A DNA stretch of 64,000 nt from Catalinimonas alkaloidigena (GCF_029504655.1 NZ_JAQFIL010000001.1:6205001-6269000); one strand, 5' to 3'; positions 17,846-27,515 are shown, counted from the first letter of the stretch. Numbers and translations are program-made. The notes: generated by a model not told the origin, from the sequence alone.

Positions 17846-17877
17846 AAAAAGTGCCAGCGTCCCTGGCACTTTTTTTT
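17846..17877 (+). terminator. Rho-independent terminator after the SusC/SusD operon
   Basis: GTGCCAG (17851-17857) and CTGGCAC (17863-17869) form a perfect GC-rich stem with a 5-base loop. Flanking A- and T-runs extend the pairing, and eight T residues follow. It lies 20 bases past the susD-like stop, so the following gene needs its own start signal or read-through. Confidence 0.93.
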
Positions 17878-17893
17878 ATCTTTATCCTTAGCT

Positions 17894-20800
17894 ATGAAGA
17901 AACTAATAACCTGTTTGCTGATTGGAATTTCAGGCTTTTGCTTACTGACTGCCTGCAATGATACTGAAGAAGCACGAACATTATTTACCAGAATGCCTGC
18001 TGACGATACGGGTATCCGCTTCAGAAATGTTCTGCGGGAAACGGAGGAGTTCAATGTCATGAAGTACGGTTATTTCTATAATGGAGGAGGCGTAGCAGTA
18101 GGAGATATTAACAATGACAGCCTTCCCGACATCTACCTCAGTGGAAACCTGGTGGCCAGCAAGCTTTATCTGAATAAAGGGAACTGGGAATTTGAAGACA
18201 TTACTGAAGAAGCTGGAGTGGCTGCTGCCGGGCTATGGAATACCGGCGTAAGTATGGCTGACGTTAATGGAGATGGCTGGCTTGACATCTATGTATGCCG
18301 CTCCGCCGCAGCTGATCCAGGCAAGCGAAAAAACCTGCTTTTTATCAATAGTGGTGCTCAGGAAGAAGGAAAGATAGCCTTCAGCGAGATGGGAGAAAAG
18401 TATGGGCTGGCTGATCAGGGGTATACCACACAAACTTCTTTCTTTGATTATGACCGGGATGGTGACCTTGATGCCTTTGTGCTTAACCATTCTACACAGG
18501 AATATGCCGGTTTCAGTAATGTATCAGCACAGTATAAAAAAAGAAAAAACAACTTTTTAGCCGATAAGCTTTACCGCAATGATATGGCTGAGGGTAATGC
18601 CAAGCATCCTGTTTTTACAGATGTCAGTGAAGAGGCTGGCATTATTCAGAATGTACTGGGCTTTGGGTTGGGTGTAAGCATTACCGATGTCAATCAGGAT
18701 GGATGGTTTGATATCTATGTAAGCAATGACTATAACGAAGAGGATTACCTCTATATCAATCAGCAGGATGGCGCATTTGTAGAGTCTTTAAGAGATTACA
18801 TGAACCACGTTTCGCTATTTTCCATGGGAAGCGACGCTGCAGACCTGAATAATGATGCCCTACCAGACATCGTAACCTTAGACATGCTTCCCGAAGGCAA
18901 TGAAAGACTGAAAATGTCTCTGGGACCAGAGAATTACGATAAATACCAGCAGTTGATCAATAGCGGCTTTCATTATCAGAGCATGCGCAATATGCTTCAA
19001 TTGAACAACGGCAACAATTCATTCAGCGAAGTAGGGCAGCTGACAGGGATCTCTAGTACCGATTGGAGTTGGGCAGCGCTCATCGCGGATTATGACCTGG
19101 ATGGCTGGAAGGATTTATTCATCAGCAATGGTTATGCCCGCAACTACCTGGACATGGACTTCATGAACTATGTAGTCAATGAGCAGGTAAAAAGTCAGCG
19201 GGAAAATCTGGATGTAGAGATTATGGGGTTGGTAGAAAATATGCCTTCTATAAATGCTCAAAACTACATTTACCAAAACCAGGGGGGACTCAACTTCAAG
19301 AATCAGGCTACTGCCTGGGGACTGGATGAGCAAACACAATCCAATGGAGCTGTATACGCTGATCTGGATAATGATGGTGACCTGGACCTGATCATCAATA
19401 ATGTCAATGAAGATGTATTTGTCTACAGAAACAATAACGAAAGCCTTCTGAATCATCGCTATCTCAAAGTCTACCTGAAAGGACAGGATAAAAATCCATT
19501 TGGAATCGGAAGTAAAGTTTATGCCTATTCTGATGGAAAATCACAATACCAGGAAATGATTCCGGTAAGAGGTTTTCAGTCCTCAGTAAGCTATGAGTTG
19601 ATTTTCGGGCTAGGAGAAAAAAGTATGCTGGACAGTCTAAAAATTATTTGGCCTGATGGTAAGCAGCAAATTTTACACGAAATAAAAGCCGATCAATTTC
19701 TTCAACTTGAGTACTCACAAGCAAAAAGTGCTCAGGGAAATCAGAGCTTGGCAAATCAACCCACATTATTCCAGGCAAAGAGCAACAAGCTCAACATTGA
19801 TTTCGTGCATCAGGAAAATGCTTTTTTTGATTTTAAACGGGACAAAATGCTTCCTTACGGGATTTCTAACCTGGGGCCAAAAATTGCCAAAGGCGATATA
19901 GATGGAGATGGACGTGAAGATCTCTACCTGGGGGGAGCCAAAGGCCAGGCAGGGCAGCTTTATCGCCAAGTGGGCGATGGCACTTTTACCCGGATTGCAA
20001 GCGCTGCACTGGAAGAAGACGCGCAATCTGAAGATACCGATGCCCTGTTTTTTGATGCTGATCAGGATGGTGATCTGGATCTATACGTGCTTAGTGGGGG
20101 GAGTGACTTCGCAGAACAGGATGCAGCATTGCAGGACCGTTTGTACTTCAACGATGGTCGCGGAAACTTCATTCATAAAGCTCATACCCTACCAGAAATG
20201 TTGAGCAGTGGTGGTAGCATAGCCGTAGCTGACCTGGATAATGATGGTGACCTGGATTTGTTTGTAGGCGGAAGATTAATTCCGGGACGATATCCTCTCG
20301 CACCACAGAGCTACCTGCTTGAAAATGATGGCTCAGGAAAATTCACTGATATCACTGATACTATTGGTCCTGCACTGGCAAAGGCTGGTATGATCACTGC
20401 TACCCACTTTGAAGACTTGAATGAAGATGGGTTTAAAGACCTGATCGTAGTAGGCGAATGGATGCCTATATGTGTGTTTTATAATGAAGGAGGAAAATCT
20501 TTTCAAGCTGCAAAACTTCCTGCTCTTGCTCAGACTTCAGGATGGTGGAACACACTTTATCCTGGTGATTTTGACCAAGACGGAGACACTGACTTTATCG
20601 CAGGAAATTTCGGTAAAAATAACCTTTACCATGTCAAAGCAGGACAACCCGCTCGCCTTGTTTACAAAGATTTTGACAACAACGGCTCCATTGATCCTAT
20701 CTTTACCCATTACTTACAGGGAGAAGAAGTGTTTGCCTATAGCAAAGATGAATTACTAGGACAGCTTATTTCTTTGAAGAAAAAGTTTTATGACTACAAG

Positions 20801-21274
20801 ACTTTCTCCCAAACCTCTCCGGGAGAATATTTTACTCAGGAACAGCTCAGTGGTGCAGATACCTTGTACGCACATATACTGGAATCCGTCTATCTACAGA
20901 ATGAGGGAGGAAGTTTCAATGTGATACCTCTACCTACAGAAGCGCAGTTTTCCCCCATTTATGCTATCACTTCATTAGCCATCAATGAAGATAAATTTCC
21001 TGATTTGATTTTGGGGGGGAATCAATCTCTTAGCCGGGTAAGTACTGGTAGATACGACGCCAACTATGGCATAGTGCTTTCAAATCAGGAGGGGAAGACA
21101 TTTGAAAGTATACCACCTGCCAAGACAGGGATCAAAGTAAAAGGGGATGTACGAAGCATTGTCAGAATATCAATTGATGACCACTGGCACCTATTATTTG
21201 CAAGAAACCAGGACAGTCTGAAGGTATTTCAGAAAGAAGAAGCTGAGACAAAAGGGTTACAAGTTTTAAAATAG
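17894..21274 (+). CDS. Large FG-GAP/VCBS and ASPIC/UnbV repeat lipoprotein
   Basis: 1126 residues. The lipoprotein signal ends at Cys21 (CLLTAC) and is followed by NDTEE, an acidic stretch compatible with surface export. Two propeller-like arrays of FG-GAP/VCBS repeats with calcium-binding loops (DINNDSLPD, DVNGDGWLD, DYDRDGDLD, DLDNDGDLDL and others) occupy about residues 45-500 and 640-1080. Between them is an ASPIC/UnbV domain (about 520-600; GIGSKVYAYSDGK, IIWPDGKQQ). Such proteins are abundant beside SusC/SusD pairs in Cytophagales and are thought to bind ligands or partners at the cell surface. Its exact role is not established. It starts only 17 bases after the terminator. Confidence 0.9.
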   Translation: MKKLITCLLIGISGFCLLTACNDTEEARTLFTRMPADDTGIRFRNVLRETEEFNVMKYGYFYNGGGVAVGDINNDSLPDIYLSGNLVASKLYLNKGNWEFEDITEEAGVAAAGLWNTGVSMADVNGDGWLDIYVCRSAAADPGKRKNLLFINSGAQEEGKIAFSEMGEKYGLADQGYTTQTSFFDYDRDGDLDAFVLNHSTQEYAGFSNVSAQYKKRKNNFLADKLYRNDMAEGNAKHPVFTDVSEEAGIIQNVLGFGLGVSITDVNQDGWFDIYVSNDYNEEDYLYINQQDGAFVESLRDYMNHVSLFSMGSDAADLNNDALPDIVTLDMLPEGNERLKMSLGPENYDKYQQLINSGFHYQSMRNMLQLNNGNNSFSEVGQLTGISSTDWSWAALIADYDLDGWKDLFISNGYARNYLDMDFMNYVVNEQVKSQRENLDVEIMGLVENMPSINAQNYIYQNQGGLNFKNQATAWGLDEQTQSNGAVYADLDNDGDLDLIINNVNEDVFVYRNNNESLLNHRYLKVYLKGQDKNPFGIGSKVYAYSDGKSQYQEMIPVRGFQSSVSYELIFGLGEKSMLDSLKIIWPDGKQQILHEIKADQFLQLEYSQAKSAQGNQSLANQPTLFQAKSNKLNIDFVHQENAFFDFKRDKMLPYGISNLGPKIAKGDIDGDGREDLYLGGAKGQAGQLYRQVGDGTFTRIASAALEEDAQSEDTDALFFDADQDGDLDLYVLSGGSDFAEQDAALQDRLYFNDGRGNFIHKAHTLPEMLSSGGSIAVADLDNDGDLDLFVGGRLIPGRYPLAPQSYLLENDGSGKFTDITDTIGPALAKAGMITATHFEDLNEDGFKDLIVVGEWMPICVFYNEGGKSFQAAKLPALAQTSGWWNTLYPGDFDQDGDTDFIAGNFGKNNLYHVKAGQPARLVYKDFDNNGSIDPIFTHYLQGEEVFAYSKDELLGQLISLKKKFYDYKTFSQTSPGEYFTQEQLSGADTLYAHILESVYLQNEGGSFNVIPLPTEAQFSPIYAITSLAINEDKFPDLILGGNQSLSRVSTGRYDANYGIVLSNQEGKTFESIPPAKTGIKVKGDVRSIVRISIDDHWHLLFARNQDSLKVFQKEEAETKGLQVLK

Positions 21275-21392
21275 GCAGCGAGGCCGGAAATAGTGTCAAA
21301 ATATTCATGCAGAATTGAATGGCTGGTTTTACACCTATGCGCGACCAAAAGTAGACTCAGCATAGGGCTTAAGCAAATTCGTAAATTGTTCT

Positions 21393-21400
21393 TACCTTTG
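21393..21400 (+). promoter_or_regulatory. -7 box TACCTTTG before fabI
   Basis: An exact match to TAnnTTTG lies 47 bases upstream of the fabI ATG at 21448. This would give a leader of roughly 40 bases. The -33 element is not clear. Confidence 0.6.
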
Positions 21401-21447
21401 CCCGAAGCAAACAATCACAAAATTAATTTTTATAACAATCAATCGAT

Positions 21448-22260
21448 ATGGCTTATAACTTATTAGCTGGAAAAAGGGGCATTATCTTCGGTGCTCTTGA
21501 CGAAAACTCAATTGCCTGGAAAGTGGCATTAAAGGCACATGAAGAAGGGGCTACGTTTACTTTGACCAATGCTCCTATCGCTTTGCGTATGGGTAAAATC
21601 AATGAACTGGCTGAGCAGTGCGAAGCCAAAGTGATTCCTGCCGATGCCACGGTAGTAGAAGACCTTGAAAAACTATACGAAGAGTCCGTAGATACGCTGG
21701 GCGGCAATTTAGATTTTGTTCTACACTCAATAGGCATGAGTCCCAACGTGCGTAAAGGACGTGATTATGGTGACCTCAACTATGACTGGTTTCAGAAAAC
21801 GCTGGATATCTCAGCGATATCATTCCATAAAGTGATGCAAACTGCTGAGAAAATGGAGATTATGAATGAATGGGGCTCTATACTTGCGTTGACCTACATT
21901 GCTTCCCAACGTACTTTTCCTGACTATAGTGATATGGCACAGGCGAAAGCAATGCTGGAATCTATCGCTCGTAGTTATGGCTATCGCTTTGCAAAATCAA
22001 AAAAGGTGAGAGTAAACACTATTTCTCAGTCACCCACAAAAACCACTGCCGGTACTGGAATCACAGGCTTTGATGTGTTTTTTGATTATGCCAATAAGAT
22101 GTCTCCTCTGGGCAATGCGAGTGCTGAAGACTGTGCAAATTATATCATAGCGATGTTCTCGGATCTTACCCGTATGATCACCATGCAAAACCTGATGCAC
22201 GATGGGGGCTTCTCCTCTTCAGGCATCACGGAAGAGCTGATTACTGACCTTACCAAATAA
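21448..22260 (+). CDS. fabI: Enoyl-[acyl-carrier-protein] reductase, FabI type
   Basis: 270 residues, normal length for FabI. It reduces trans-2-enoyl-ACP to acyl-ACP with NADH in each round of fatty-acid elongation. The divergent SDR cofactor motif IIFGALDENSIAW is at the N-terminus. LHSIGMSP follows, then the catalytic pair in FPDYSDMAQAKAM (Tyr and Lys seven residues apart, as in FabI rather than ordinary SDRs). NTISQSPTKTTAGTGI fits the substrate-binding-loop region. It has its own -7 box. It is followed 87 bases later by ispE, across an inverted repeat, so the two may be cotranscribed. Confidence 0.96.
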   Translation: MAYNLLAGKRGIIFGALDENSIAWKVALKAHEEGATFTLTNAPIALRMGKINELAEQCEAKVIPADATVVEDLEKLYEESVDTLGGNLDFVLHSIGMSPNVRKGRDYGDLNYDWFQKTLDISAISFHKVMQTAEKMEIMNEWGSILALTYIASQRTFPDYSDMAQAKAMLESIARSYGYRFAKSKKVRVNTISQSPTKTTAGTGITGFDVFFDYANKMSPLGNASAEDCANYIIAMFSDLTRMITMQNLMHDGGFSSSGITEELITDLTK

Positions 22261-22272
22261 TGATAAATGACT

Positions 22273-22319
22273 GATGAATAATGATGAAATGAGTGCTGCA
22301 CTATTTGTCATTATTCATC
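22273..22319. repeat. Intergenic hairpin between fabI and ispE
   Basis: GATGAATAATGA (22273-22284) and TCATTATTCATC (22308-22319) are perfect 12-base complements around a 23-base loop. There is no T-run on either side, so it is not a classical terminator. AT-rich palindromes of this TTATTCAT type are often scattered between genes in this phylum. Confidence 0.6.
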
Positions 22320-22347
22320 ACTTCCAATATTCATTACTCATTAAAGC

Positions 22348-23181
22348 ATGATCGTCTTTCCTAACGCCAAAATCAATCTGGGTCTCAATATCCTCCGCAA
22401 ACGCCCTGATGGTTTTCACGACATCACTTCCTGCTTCGTACCTGTGCCATACACAGATGTACTGGAGATTATTGAAAGCAAGAAATTTGAGTTTAGCAGC
22501 AGTGGTTTAGCCATTCCCGGTCATGAAAAAGACAATCTTTGTATCAAGGCATATCATCTGTTACAAAAGGATTTCAACCTTCCTCCGGTCCGAATTCATC
22601 TGCACAAAGTCATCCCTATTGGCGCTGGGCTGGGAGGCGGCTCTGCAGATGCAACATTTACTTTGAAATGTCTGAATCGGATGTTTGATCTTTTTCTGGA
22701 TGATTTTCTACTCGAGGAATACGCTAGCAGATTGGGAAGTGACTGTCCTTTCTTTGTCAAAAACCAACCCGTGATGGCTTATGGTACGGGCAATGATTTT
22801 GAAGAGATTTCACTTTCATTAGATGACCAATATTTTGTATTGGTTACACCTCCTATCCATGTAGCTACAGTTGAAGCCTATGCAGGCATAACTCCTTACG
22901 AGCCCAAACACAACTTAAAAGAAATATTAGAGAAAAATTCCATTACGGAATGGAAAGGACTAATATATAATGACTTTGAGAAAAGTATTTTTTCAAAATA
23001 CCCAGCTATTGGGGAAATCAAGGAAAAGCTTTATGAAGCTCATGCCAGCTATGCTAGCATGAGCGGTAGCGGAGCTACTGTGTATGGTATTTTTGAACAG
23101 CAAACAGATATTACTTCGCTTTTCTCCGAAAACTACCAGATCTGGCATAGCCAGAACAAAGAGGAAGGGTTTTCGTCCTAG
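22348..23181 (+). CDS. ispE: 4-diphosphocytidyl-2-C-methyl-D-erythritol kinase
   Basis: 277 residues, a GHMP kinase of the non-mevalonate isoprenoid pathway. It phosphorylates CDP-methylerythritol at the 2-hydroxyl. The N-terminal FPNAKINLGLNILRKRPDGFH is the IspE signature, including the catalytic lysine region. The ATP-binding glycine loop is IPIGAGLGGGSADATF, and the third motif is SMSGSGATVYGIF. Its stop overlaps the stop of the convergent gene at 23178 by four bases. No other isoprenoid gene is in the window. Confidence 0.95.
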   Translation: MIVFPNAKINLGLNILRKRPDGFHDITSCFVPVPYTDVLEIIESKKFEFSSSGLAIPGHEKDNLCIKAYHLLQKDFNLPPVRIHLHKVIPIGAGLGGGSADATFTLKCLNRMFDLFLDDFLLEEYASRLGSDCPFFVKNQPVMAYGTGNDFEEISLSLDDQYFVLVTPPIHVATVEAYAGITPYEPKHNLKEILEKNSITEWKGLIYNDFEKSIFSKYPAIGEIKEKLYEAHASYASMSGSGATVYGIFEQQTDITSLFSENYQIWHSQNKEEGFSS

Positions 23182-23846
23182 CGAAAATTGTAAGATACTT
23201 CTTTGTCTTTATTTGGGCTGCTGGCTGCCAGCTTGTTTTCGTTGGCATATAACATATTATAGAGATTTACTACCCTCAACTGCTCGTGCACTTTCTTCAT
23301 TTTCAGCTTGCAGCGCTTGATATATTTCTCAACTTCATCTTCATATCTATGCATAAGAGGCAATATTTCTTCTTCAAAATCATTGATAAGTGTTAAGCCT
23401 GAATCTTCTTCATGCATGAAGTAAGTATGCTTACATACTGTATTCAGATAAATATGGGGAGCCCTCATGTCTTCAGTAATTCTTGGGCGACGTACATATT
23501 CGCTTTTCCTGAGCATGGCAAGTTCACCATGAGAGATGACTTCAAAGAAAGCTCTTCTTTGGTAATTAGGGTATACCGGAGTATCAACAGATACGTATTT
23601 ACGGTGTATCTGCTTGATAGGATCAAATAATTCAAAATAAGCAATACTTTCTGCCGTAAAAGCCTGCGTCATTCCATTGTTTTTGACTCTTACCACCTCA
23701 AACTTGAGGTCATAGCTTAGCTCTCCTTCAAGTGTTTGACCATTCTCTAACAACAATTTCCCATCACACCACAAGCCATAATCAGGAATGGCCATCGCAC
23801 TAAGAGATACTAAAATAGTTACCACTAATACATACATCTTCTTCAT
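23178..23846 (-). CDS. Secreted protein of unknown function
   Basis: 222 residues with a Sec signal peptide (MKKMYVLVVTILVSLSAMA). The mature N-terminal half holds beta-strand-like segments (LLENGQTLEGELSYDL, YFELFDPIKQIHRKYVS), and the C-terminal half is charged and helical, with a lysine-rich stretch around residues 170-190. The pattern of a small exported protein that starts with a strand-rich, DUF4138-like or LSm-like module is common in Bacteroidota, but I cannot assign a family. It converges with ispE with a four-base stop overlap and has no operon partner. Confidence 0.75.
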   Translation of the reverse strand: MKKMYVLVVTILVSLSAMAIPDYGLWCDGKLLLENGQTLEGELSYDLKFEVVRVKNNGMTQAFTAESIAYFELFDPIKQIHRKYVSVDTPVYPNYQRRAFFEVISHGELAMLRKSEYVRRPRITEDMRAPHIYLNTVCKHTYFMHEEDSGLTLINDFEEEILPLMHRYEDEVEKYIKRCKLKMKKVHEQLRVVNLYNMLYANENKLAASSPNKDKEVSYNFR

Positions 23847-24068
23847 GATCCTTCGGATATACAGTTAAACTTTGTGATTGGGAAGCAGTAATGCTATCCT
23901 GCTCAAACTGTATCAAACATGAAGCCCTGAAAGCAGGAAGATCTCTCCTTTCAGACAGATATATCAGAAGTGTAAGAAATGCAGAAGATAAATCATGTCA
24001 TCTGCTTGAAGCTTGTCTGCTAACAAGCTATAAGCACATAAGGTGGCAACATATGTACTGAAAAAGGA

Positions 24069-24863
24069 CTAGACTGCTACTTCTGCTTTGATGTGCGGAT
24101 GTGGATTGTAATTCTCCAAGGTAAAATCTTCATATTTGAAGGAAAATATGTCTTTAACCTCTGGATTGATATTCATCTGTGGTAGAGGGCGAAGCTCACG
24201 GCTAAGTTGCAACTGAGCTTGTTCCAGGTGATTGCTATAGAGGTGTGCGTCGCCAAAAGTATGGACAAAGTCTCCCAGTTCCAGCCCACATGCCTGTGCC
24301 ATCATCATGGTAAGCAAGGCATATGACGCTATGTTAAAAGGAACTCCCAGAAAAACATCAGCACTACGCTGATAGAGCTGGCAGGAAAGTTTACCTTCGG
24401 CTACATAAAACTGGAAAAGCGTATGGCAGGGTGGAAGCGCCATGCTCTCAATATTAGCAACATTCCAGGCCGAAACTATAATCCGTCGTGAATCAGGGGT
24501 ACGCTTAATCTGATTTACTACCTGGCTGATCTGATCTATATGCCTGCCATCGGGAGTAGGCCAGCTACGCCACTGATAACCATATACCGGCCCAAGATTA
24601 CCTTTTTCGTCGGCCCATTCATCCCAGATTCGCACTTTATTTTCTTTCAGGTAGTGGATATTAGTGTCCCCTTGCAGAAACCACAATAGCTCGTGGATAA
24701 TAGAGCGTAAATGTAGTTTTTTGGTAGTCACCAAAGGAAACCCCTCTTGCAGATCAAATCGCATTTGGTAACCAAAAATACTCATGGTACCTGTTCCGGT
24801 ACGGTCTTCTTTCCTGACACCATTGTCCAGAATGTGCTTCATCAAATCATGATACTGCTGCAT
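24069..24863 (-). CDS. thyA: Thymidylate synthase
   Basis: The ATG at 24863 is chosen over one 33 bases upstream. It gives 264 residues starting [12 protein letters not shown] and puts the catalytic cysteine ([12 protein letters not shown]) at position 146, exactly as in E. coli ThyA. The enzyme methylates dUMP to dTMP with methylene-tetrahydrofolate. Supporting motifs: [49 protein letters not shown]. In many bacteria folA follows thyA, but here the downstream 220 bases hold no gene. A small hairpin (24010-24029) lies downstream. Confidence 0.96.
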   Translation of the reverse strand: MQQYHDLMKHILDNGVRKEDRTGTGTMSIFGYQMRFDLQEGFPLVTTKKLHLRSIIHELLWFLQGDTNIHYLKENKVRIWDEWADEKGNLGPVYGYQWRSWPTPDGRHIDQISQVVNQIKRTPDSRRIIVSAWNVANIESMALPPCHTLFQFYVAEGKLSCQLYQRSADVFLGVPFNIASYALLTMMMAQACGLELGDFVHTFGDAHLYSNHLEQAQLQLSRELRPLPQMNINPEVKDIFSFKYEDFTLENYNPHPHIKAEVAV

Positions 24864-25030
24864 AGCCAAGGGGAATTTAAATTTTGGGCATTGCAATTTT
24901 AATGAGATGTGTTAAAAATTGCTACCCGATGAAGATATTTTCTTTATCCAGGGTGTAAACAAACTCATTCAAATTCTAGCTGTTAGTCAAATAAGTAGAA
25001 ACTGTATCTTTTCAGCTGAACACGATACTT

Positions 25031-26119
25031 ATGCAATTCTTTTGTTTAAAATTTACTACGCTGCTTTGTCTAGCTTTAGCAGCTTGCAACGCACCAAATC
25101 AGCAAGAGGAAGGCTTCGGCACCTCTCATAAAACCTCTGCACACACCGCCTCTGAAAACACCCTAATTGTAACCGCTGATGAAAAATATAAAGTTCTTAG
25201 GGTGAAGACAACCGACCCCAGTTTGCAAAAACCAATTTATGAGGATACGGTTACCCTGGGTAACAGGGCAGGTGTATTATGCCAGAACAAGGCTAAAAAC
25301 CCAGAAACGCATTATGGTTTTCAGGTAAGGGACGATTTAAGCAAATACTACTTTGCTTTCTACAAGGGGAGTCTCATGAAAGAAGAGTATGAGTGGTGTA
25401 GACTCTATGCATATGATCCATCCCATGAAAAGTGGACTCAACTGATTGACTTTGGTGAGATATATGAACCTATCTGGAAGTATGTGGAAGGCCAGAATGC
25501 TATTGTTTATATAGACCGAAGTTCCGGTACGCTATTATCTTATCAGTTGGATAATAAAAATATTGACACGCTTAGAAAAGTGAATGTTGATGTGAGAGAG
25601 CATGTCTTTGAGGCAAAAGATGGGCAAATAAAACTTAGCTATATAGAAAATGATCAGGTAAAACAAATTCGTTATAACCTCTCAGATCAAACTTTGGAGG
25701 AAGAGATCATAGCGCATGCTGATGGCTTTTCCAGCATACATCAGGAATATGTATTGCAGGTGTATTTTGAAAATAGCGAAGAACAAGGCTTTCGCCTCTA
25801 TCATGAGGGAAAGCTCATCGCAGACCAGCCCTTCACGGTAGGGAACGTCAATAGCTTTTGGAATGAAAATGATAGCTTTTACCTTCTGGGGGAAGAACAC
25901 ATTTTTATGATGAATACTGAGCTGGATACTTTGGCTAGCGCAAAGCTCAATAGTCCTTTCATATATAACGTATTGGAGAAACAAGTTTTAGCGCACGAAA
26001 GGAAGGTAGCAGATAAAGGAGAAATTCAACCTTATCTGCTTCCTAAAGATCTCTCCGTTAAACAAGCTACACAGATACTGGAAAATGCCAGATGGGTATT
26101 GTTGGTCCGTGAAATTTAG
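25031..26119 (+). CDS. Lipoprotein of unknown function
   Basis: 362 residues with a lipoprotein signal (lipobox LALAAC, Cys19). No domain is recognised. Repeating short strand-turn units with aromatic residues (YKVLRVKTTD, WTQLIDFGEIYEPIWKY, LLSYQLDNKNIDTLR) suggest an all-beta, possibly propeller, fold. The stop overlaps that of the convergent response regulator gene by four bases. It stands alone between thyA (divergent) and the signalling operon. A sensing or binding role near that operon is possible but not shown. Confidence 0.75.
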   Translation: MQFFCLKFTTLLCLALAACNAPNQQEEGFGTSHKTSAHTASENTLIVTADEKYKVLRVKTTDPSLQKPIYEDTVTLGNRAGVLCQNKAKNPETHYGFQVRDDLSKYYFAFYKGSLMKEEYEWCRLYAYDPSHEKWTQLIDFGEIYEPIWKYVEGQNAIVYIDRSSGTLLSYQLDNKNIDTLRKVNVDVREHVFEAKDGQIKLSYIENDQVKQIRYNLSDQTLEEEIIAHADGFSSIHQEYVLQVYFENSEEQGFRLYHEGKLIADQPFTVGNVNSFWNENDSFYLLGEEHIFMMNTELDTLASAKLNSPFIYNVLEKQVLAHERKVADKGEIQPYLLPKDLSVKQATQILENARWVLLVREI

Positions 26120-26505
26120 TGTTCAAAAACCTCAGATAAGCTTGCCTCCAGTTCGGAGAACATATTTTTGTCTTTAATGATATAGTGTCTGATACCCTCT
26201 CTTACCATTTTTAGCACGAGTCCGCCATCATCCTGTCCACTAAATACGATAAAAGGAATATCACTGTACTCATCTTTAATCGAGGAGTAAAACTGAAAAC
26301 CATTTGTAGTATTGCTGTCGTCGGTGGAAAAATTGTAATCTGTAATGATTAAGGATGGCGTTTCTTTCTTGAGCTGTGCCATACAATCCTCCACAGTATA
26401 GAACTCACGTACATCATAACCTTTTCTGGTCAGAAACGCTGCTATAGTTGCAGCAAATGTATCATCATCATCTACAACAAATACTGTTATTTTTTGACTT
26501 TGCAT
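26116..26505 (-). CDS. Single-domain response regulator (receiver only)
   Basis: 129 residues forming only a CheY-like receiver domain. The acidic pocket VDDDD (12-15), phospho-acceptor Asp56 in IITDYNF, Ser89 in IVFSGQDD and Lys111 in YIIKDKN are all present. There is an insertion around residues 60-70 (STDDSNTTNG) after the acceptor loop. No output domain is present. It is the last gene of the operon starting at 34264, 65 bases after the SiaC-like gene. It may connect a histidine kinase to the partner-switch proteins, in the place where Pseudomonas has the cyclase SiaD. Confidence 0.92.
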   Translation of the reverse strand: MQSQKITVFVVDDDDTFAATIAAFLTRKGYDVREFYTVEDCMAQLKKETPSLIITDYNFSTDDSNTTNGFQFYSSIKDEYSDIPFIVFSGQDDGGLVLKMVREGIRHYIIKDKNMFSELEASLSEVFEH

Positions 26506-26570
26506 TCTGGTAAAGATTTACAAACTGTTGGGTTTAATAATGATTAAAATTTTCCCGCTTGGTGTATTAC

Positions 26571-26966
26571 TTAAAATGAAAGTAGGTTTATATTCAAATT
26601 TGTATCTATCATAAAATCCTCAGCCTCTTCTCTAAGGTCTTCATCATGCTCAGGATAATACCAGTTAACTGTCACCTGCCCTCCTTCTTCTTCATAAGTT
26701 TGCAGGAATTCTAATAGTTGTAATATGCCTTTTGAAGAGCTCGTATTGAAATACGATAGTTTAAAATCAAATACAATAGGCTTTTTAGTTTCAGTAAATA
26801 CCTTCAGCCAGTTCAGCAGATCACCGAAGAAAGTCCAAGTGTTCTCCAGATATGATTCTCCTTCTATCAGACAATGCCCGCTCTCTGCATTGAAGTATAC
26901 ATCCGGCACATAAAAAGTACCTTTTTCTCCCTTAATGCTAAGGGATTTCAGACTACTAACTTCCAT
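26571..26966 (-). CDS. SiaC-family (DUF1987) regulatory phosphoprotein
   Basis: 131 residues matching DUF1987/SiaC throughout. Features are YFNAESGHCLIEGESYLEN near the N-terminus, the conserved FDFKLSYFNTSSSKGILQLL with the likely phospho-site Thr75 or an adjacent serine, and VTVNWYYPEHDEDLREEAED. In Pseudomonas aeruginosa the SiaC phosphorylation state, set by kinase SiaB and phosphatase SiaA, controls the cyclase SiaD. Here the gene is one base downstream of the SiaB-like gene and in one operon with a PP2C phosphatase. The target of this SiaC is unknown because no cyclase gene is present. Confidence 0.9.
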   Translation of the reverse strand: MEVSSLKSLSIKGEKGTFYVPDVYFNAESGHCLIEGESYLENTWTFFGDLLNWLKVFTETKKPIVFDFKLSYFNTSSSKGILQLLEFLQTYEEEGGQVTVNWYYPEHDEDLREEAEDFMIDTNLNINLLSF

Positions 26967-26967
26967 A

Positions 26968-27504
26968 TTATTTCTTTATGTTAATTTTGAATATAATACA
27001 AGATAATTCATTATTGATATCAATTATTTCCACTTCGGGTGGGTTTCCTGCTAGTATAGTAACCTGAATAAGCCCTATACCTGCGCCCTTATGTGCCTCA
27101 CCCAGCCTCATTCTTCTCCTTTGTCTTTTCAATCCACGCAAACCTTCTTTATCTAATCTACTGATAATTTCAAAATGCTGTATTAATTGATTTACCACCT
27201 CTTTGCTTAGCACATTGCCACAGTTGATTTCAAGCTTGTTTTGTTCATCAAGAACCTGAAACCAACCTACTCTTTCCATCTTCTCTCCATAATTGATTAG
27301 TTCCAGAGAATAGTGCTGCATGTTTTGGGCCAATTCTATTGAAATAGCTGATATACGATTTGTAAGTACTTCAGTGGCAGGTAACTTATTTCTTAACTGC
27401 TCTACAATCTTAGCAATTACCTCCGGTGTAATAGGACCTTTGTAAGAGATCAGACTATCAGGATGTTGCCTGATAAAAAGATCTTCGTATGGGAGTGTAT
27501 GCAT
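26968..27504 (-). CDS. SiaB-family protein kinase
   Basis: 178 residues of the SiaB family (DUF6272), a divergent GHKL-type serine/threonine kinase comparable to anti-sigma-factor kinases. The N-box equivalent is SIELAQNMQHYS (Glu57, Asn61), and the glycine motif is HKGAGIGLIQ. It should phosphorylate the SiaC-like protein encoded one base downstream. It is 11 bases downstream of the PP2C phosphatase gene, so phosphatase, kinase and target are adjacent, as in siaABC. Kinase identity comes from family resemblance and context. Confidence 0.87.
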   Translation of the reverse strand: MHTLPYEDLFIRQHPDSLISYKGPITPEVIAKIVEQLRNKLPATEVLTNRISAISIELAQNMQHYSLELINYGEKMERVGWFQVLDEQNKLEINCGNVLSKEVVNQLIQHFEIISRLDKEGLRGLKRQRRRMRLGEAHKGAGIGLIQVTILAGNPPEVEIIDINNELSCIIFKINIKK

Positions 27505-27515
27505 TTTTTCTTTTT

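Noticed and set aside
24010..24029. Hairpin AGCTTGT/ACAAGCT downstream of thyA as a terminator
   Set aside because: The stem is only 7 bp and no T-run follows on either strand.
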